Of a stretch of DNA of 7,081 bases, positions 5,620 through 7,081 are shown piece after piece. The translations under genes and the position numbers were made by a program. The notes beneath the pieces were generated by a model. The model was given only the letters and a program-made list of their open reading frames with translations, had not been told where the DNA came from and searched no databases. Within the stretch, counting starts at the first letter, position 1, and every line of letters begins with the position of its first letter. The stretch is from JALNYB01 sp023230065 (GTDB lineage Archaea > Thermoplasmatota > Thermoplasmata > Methanomassiliicoccales > Methanomethylophilaceae): contig JAVESW010000066.1 in NCBI GenBank assembly GCA_034006405.1, positions 1-7,081 on the forward strand. Reading direction: 5' to 3'.

Positions 5620-5768
5620 ACAAAACAAATTCTTGAAGAACCGAATAAAATAGATATCTTGGATAATTCGTTTGTCATAGAAAGCTTTATGTCATGCTCT
5701 TCCTACGGTCGGGTGTAATGCGCCTGCAACACAGGCAAGTCTGTAAAAATATGTATCTGGTGAAATAA
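5620..5768. other. Intergenic region before the antiporter gene
   Basis: The 149 bp between the methyltransferase stop and the antiporter frame hold a TATA-like run near 5645-5651 and a small GCCTG/CAGGC hairpin at 5722-5736. There is also a possible 24-codon leader ORF (ATG 5694, stop TAA 5766-5768) in the same frame as the downstream gene. No RNA gene is recognisable. The leader peptide has no recognised relatives and may be chance. Confidence 0.45.
5759..5763 (+). promoter_or_regulatory. Ribosome binding site deciding a CTG start
   Basis: GGTGA matches the part of the archaeal anti-Shine-Dalgarno target AGGAGGTGA. It lies five bases before CTG at 5769. No ATG, GTG or TTG in the antiporter frame lies at suitable spacing after it, which makes CTG the best-placed start. 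Confidence 0.5.
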
Positions 5769-7081
5769 CTGTTCTCAATCGACTCTTTTATCGTAGCATT
5801 ATTCATACCAGCACTCATCGGCATTTTACTATCGCTGTTCCCTTCAAAAAACAGATATGCAAAAATTATAGGCTCAGCATTATGTTTCATATCATGTCTT
5901 ATTGGAGTTTTCACATTCTTGATAATTGATTATCTAGACACGATGATCTACACTTTCCCGATACCTTCGGCGTTGGGTACATATCAAATAAAATTTGATG
6001 AACTGTCATCACTGATGATCTCCTTCTCATCCTTGGTTTTCATGATGGTTCTCATACACATGGTGAAATTCAAAGAAGACTACGGAACGAAGTATGTAGG
6101 TATGCTGAATATCCTTTTGATTGCGTGCATATTAGCGATGTGTGCAGATAGCGTGATCCTTCTGCTGATGTCGTGGGAACTCATAACACTGACAACATTC
6201 TTGATGACCTGTGGAGCGGATGAAGCAGCCAGATGGAGATTCTTTACAATAACCCACTTCGGAGGTCTGATCATCATGACCGTATTCGCGGCTATGTGGT
6301 ATATTTCGGGAACAGGCATCCTCTCCGATATGGACCCCGTTAGCTCCCTGGTAGGTACGGGCCTTTCCGCCGGAATGATACTATTACTGTTCATAGGATT
6401 CGGAACAAAATTAGGTTCGATACCATTCCATGTGTGGATGCCAGACCTTTACAATTCCGCACCTATTCATACAATTGCCTTGTTATCAACTGTCTGTTCA
6501 AATGTAGCGATAGTACTTCTTATGAAGGCATCATTCCTTTGGATCGGGATACCAGACAACATAATCCTTCCTCTGGCATTACTTGTAATTGCCTCGGGAA
6601 GCGCTATTTGGGGGGCGCTAGAATCTCTCATCCAAACGGAACCTAGAAGGATCCTTGCATACTCCAGCATGGAAAATATTGCAATGGTAATAATATGCAT
6701 GGCAACAGGAACCCTATTCCTTCAAATGGGATTTGATAACAGCTATGTTATCATGATACTGACTGCTGCTGTACTTCATACTATCAACCATTCGTTCTTT
6801 AAATCACTAATGCTCCTAAATGTAGGTACTGTTGAGAGATGCACCGGAGAGCATGCTATTGAAAAGATGGGCGGACTGGCAAAGGCCCTACCATTACTGT
6901 CTGTATTCGCACTTATAGGAACTCTCTCCATGGCAGCAATACCTCCACTGAATGGATTCGTCAGCGAATGGCTCATGATCAAAACAGTCATCAGTGCCGG
7001 TACCGGAACATCCATCATGAATATTGCATTACCACTTATAGTCACAGTTTTGGGCATCTGTGGAATGATGGCAGCTGTCTC
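5769..7081 (+). CDS. HyfB/HycC-like antiporter subunit of a membrane hydrogenase or oxidoreductase, 3' partial
   Basis: The frame is open from 5769 to the window end (437 residues) and continues beyond. It is strongly hydrophobic with many membrane helices and belongs to the proton-antiporter (NuoL/M/N, MrpA/D, HyfB) family of ion-pumping subunits in energy-converting complexes. Landmarks are MSWELITL with the key membrane Glu (E137), GTKLGSIPFHVWMPD with Lys (K214), RRILAYSSMENIAM, HTINHSFFKS with Lys (K345), and MGGLAKALPLL followed by MAAIPPLNGFVSEWL. The SMENI and NGFVSEWL motifs point to the HyfB/HycC branch of group 4 hydrogenases rather than NuoL or FpoL, but FpoM- or Mbh-like alternatives remain. 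No normal start codon occurs where the first helix demands one: in-frame TAA (5766-5768) is followed at once by CTG, with GGTGA five bases upstream. The first in-frame ATG is far inside, near 5946. Confidence 0.85.
   Translation, partial: MFSIDSFIVALFIPALIGILLSLFPSKNRYAKIIGSALCFISCLIGVFTFLIIDYLDTMIYTFPIPSALGTYQIKFDELSSLMISFSSLVFMMVLIHMVKFKEDYGTKYVGMLNILLIACILAMCADSVILLLMSWELITLTTFLMTCGADEAARWRFFTITHFGGLIIMTVFAAMWYISGTGILSDMDPVSSLVGTGLSAGMILLLFIGFGTKLGSIPFHVWMPDLYNSAPIHTIALLSTVCSNVAIVLLMKASFLWIGIPDNIILPLALLVIASGSAIWGALESLIQTEPRRILAYSSMENIAMVIICMATGTLFLQMGFDNSYVIMILTAAVLHTINHSFFKSLMLLNVGTVERCTGEHAIEKMGGLAKALPLLSVFALIGTLSMAAIPPLNGFVSEWLMIKTVISAGTGTSIMNIALPLIVTVLGICGMMAAV

Noticed and set aside
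5718..5768. tRNA or small RNA around the GCCTG/CAGGC hairpin
   Set aside because: There is no T-loop or acceptor stem, no C/D or H/ACA box pattern, and only a 5-bp stem.
5766..5768. Pyrrolysine readthrough joining the leader ORF to the antiporter gene
   Set aside because: Pyrrolysine is inserted at TAG; this stop is TAA. No in-frame TAG interrupts any gene in the window.
5687..5914. Minus-strand 75-residue ORF before and inside the antiporter gene
   Set aside because: It overlaps the conserved membrane protein frame, has no clear ribosome site and shows no recognisable family.
6080..7057. Minus- and plus-strand ORFs inside the antiporter region
   Set aside because: They are shadows of the long antiporter frame, which carries the conserved residues and motifs.
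1..7081. CRISPR array, toxin-antitoxin or defence system
   Set aside because: No regularly spaced repeats and no small gene pairs or nuclease-type motifs were seen; all sizeable stretches are explained by the listed genes and the IS.

Overview
The window looks like a methanogenic archaeon of the H2-dependent methylotrophic type, most plausibly a Methanomassiliicoccales/Thermoplasmata relative. This is inferred from gene content: the start of a methyltransferase-type corrinoid protein, an MtaA/MtbA-type methylcobamide:coenzyme M methyltransferase, deoxyhypusine synthase (absent from most bacteria), and the start of a HyfB/HycC-like membrane antiporter subunit. The TATA-like boxes and AT-rich intergenic DNA fit an archaeon. 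The genus cannot be fixed from the sequence alone.

Layout. Positions 1-112 hold the N-terminus of a corrinoid protein on the minus strand. An AT-rich non-coding stretch follows (113-475), with a striking run of palindromes around a TATA-like core at 285-329. A complete insertion sequence occupies 476-2459. It has perfect 16-bp terminal inverted repeats, a 5-bp target duplication (TCTAC) and one uninterrupted DDE transposase on the minus strand, which fits the IS1634/IS4 group. It is visibly richer in G+C than its surroundings. It sits 81 bp upstream of the deoxyhypusine synthase ATG, in what was the intergenic region between the divergent corrinoid-protein and dys genes.

From 2541 onward all genes are on the plus strand: deoxyhypusine synthase (dys), then 10 nt later a strongly diverged isopropylmalate/isocitrate dehydrogenase-family protein, then 60 nt later the UroD-fold methyltransferase with an intact His-x-Cys...Cys zinc site. 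After a 149-nt gap comes a HyfB-like ion-translocating subunit that runs off the end of the window.

How the genes relate. The corrinoid protein and the MtaA/MtbA-like enzyme are natural partners: a substrate-specific methyltransferase loads the corrinoid protein, and MtaA/MtbA moves the methyl group to coenzyme M. The antiporter-like subunit would belong to a membrane energy-converting complex. dys modifies initiation factor aIF5A and its placement here is probably incidental. The points most worth a second look are the dehydrogenase-like protein that has lost most of its expected catalytic residues, the antiporter gene whose only well-placed start is CTG directly after an in-frame TAA, the palindromic promoter region, and the freshly inserted IS with internal palindromes. 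I saw no CRISPR array, tRNA, rRNA or defence system.
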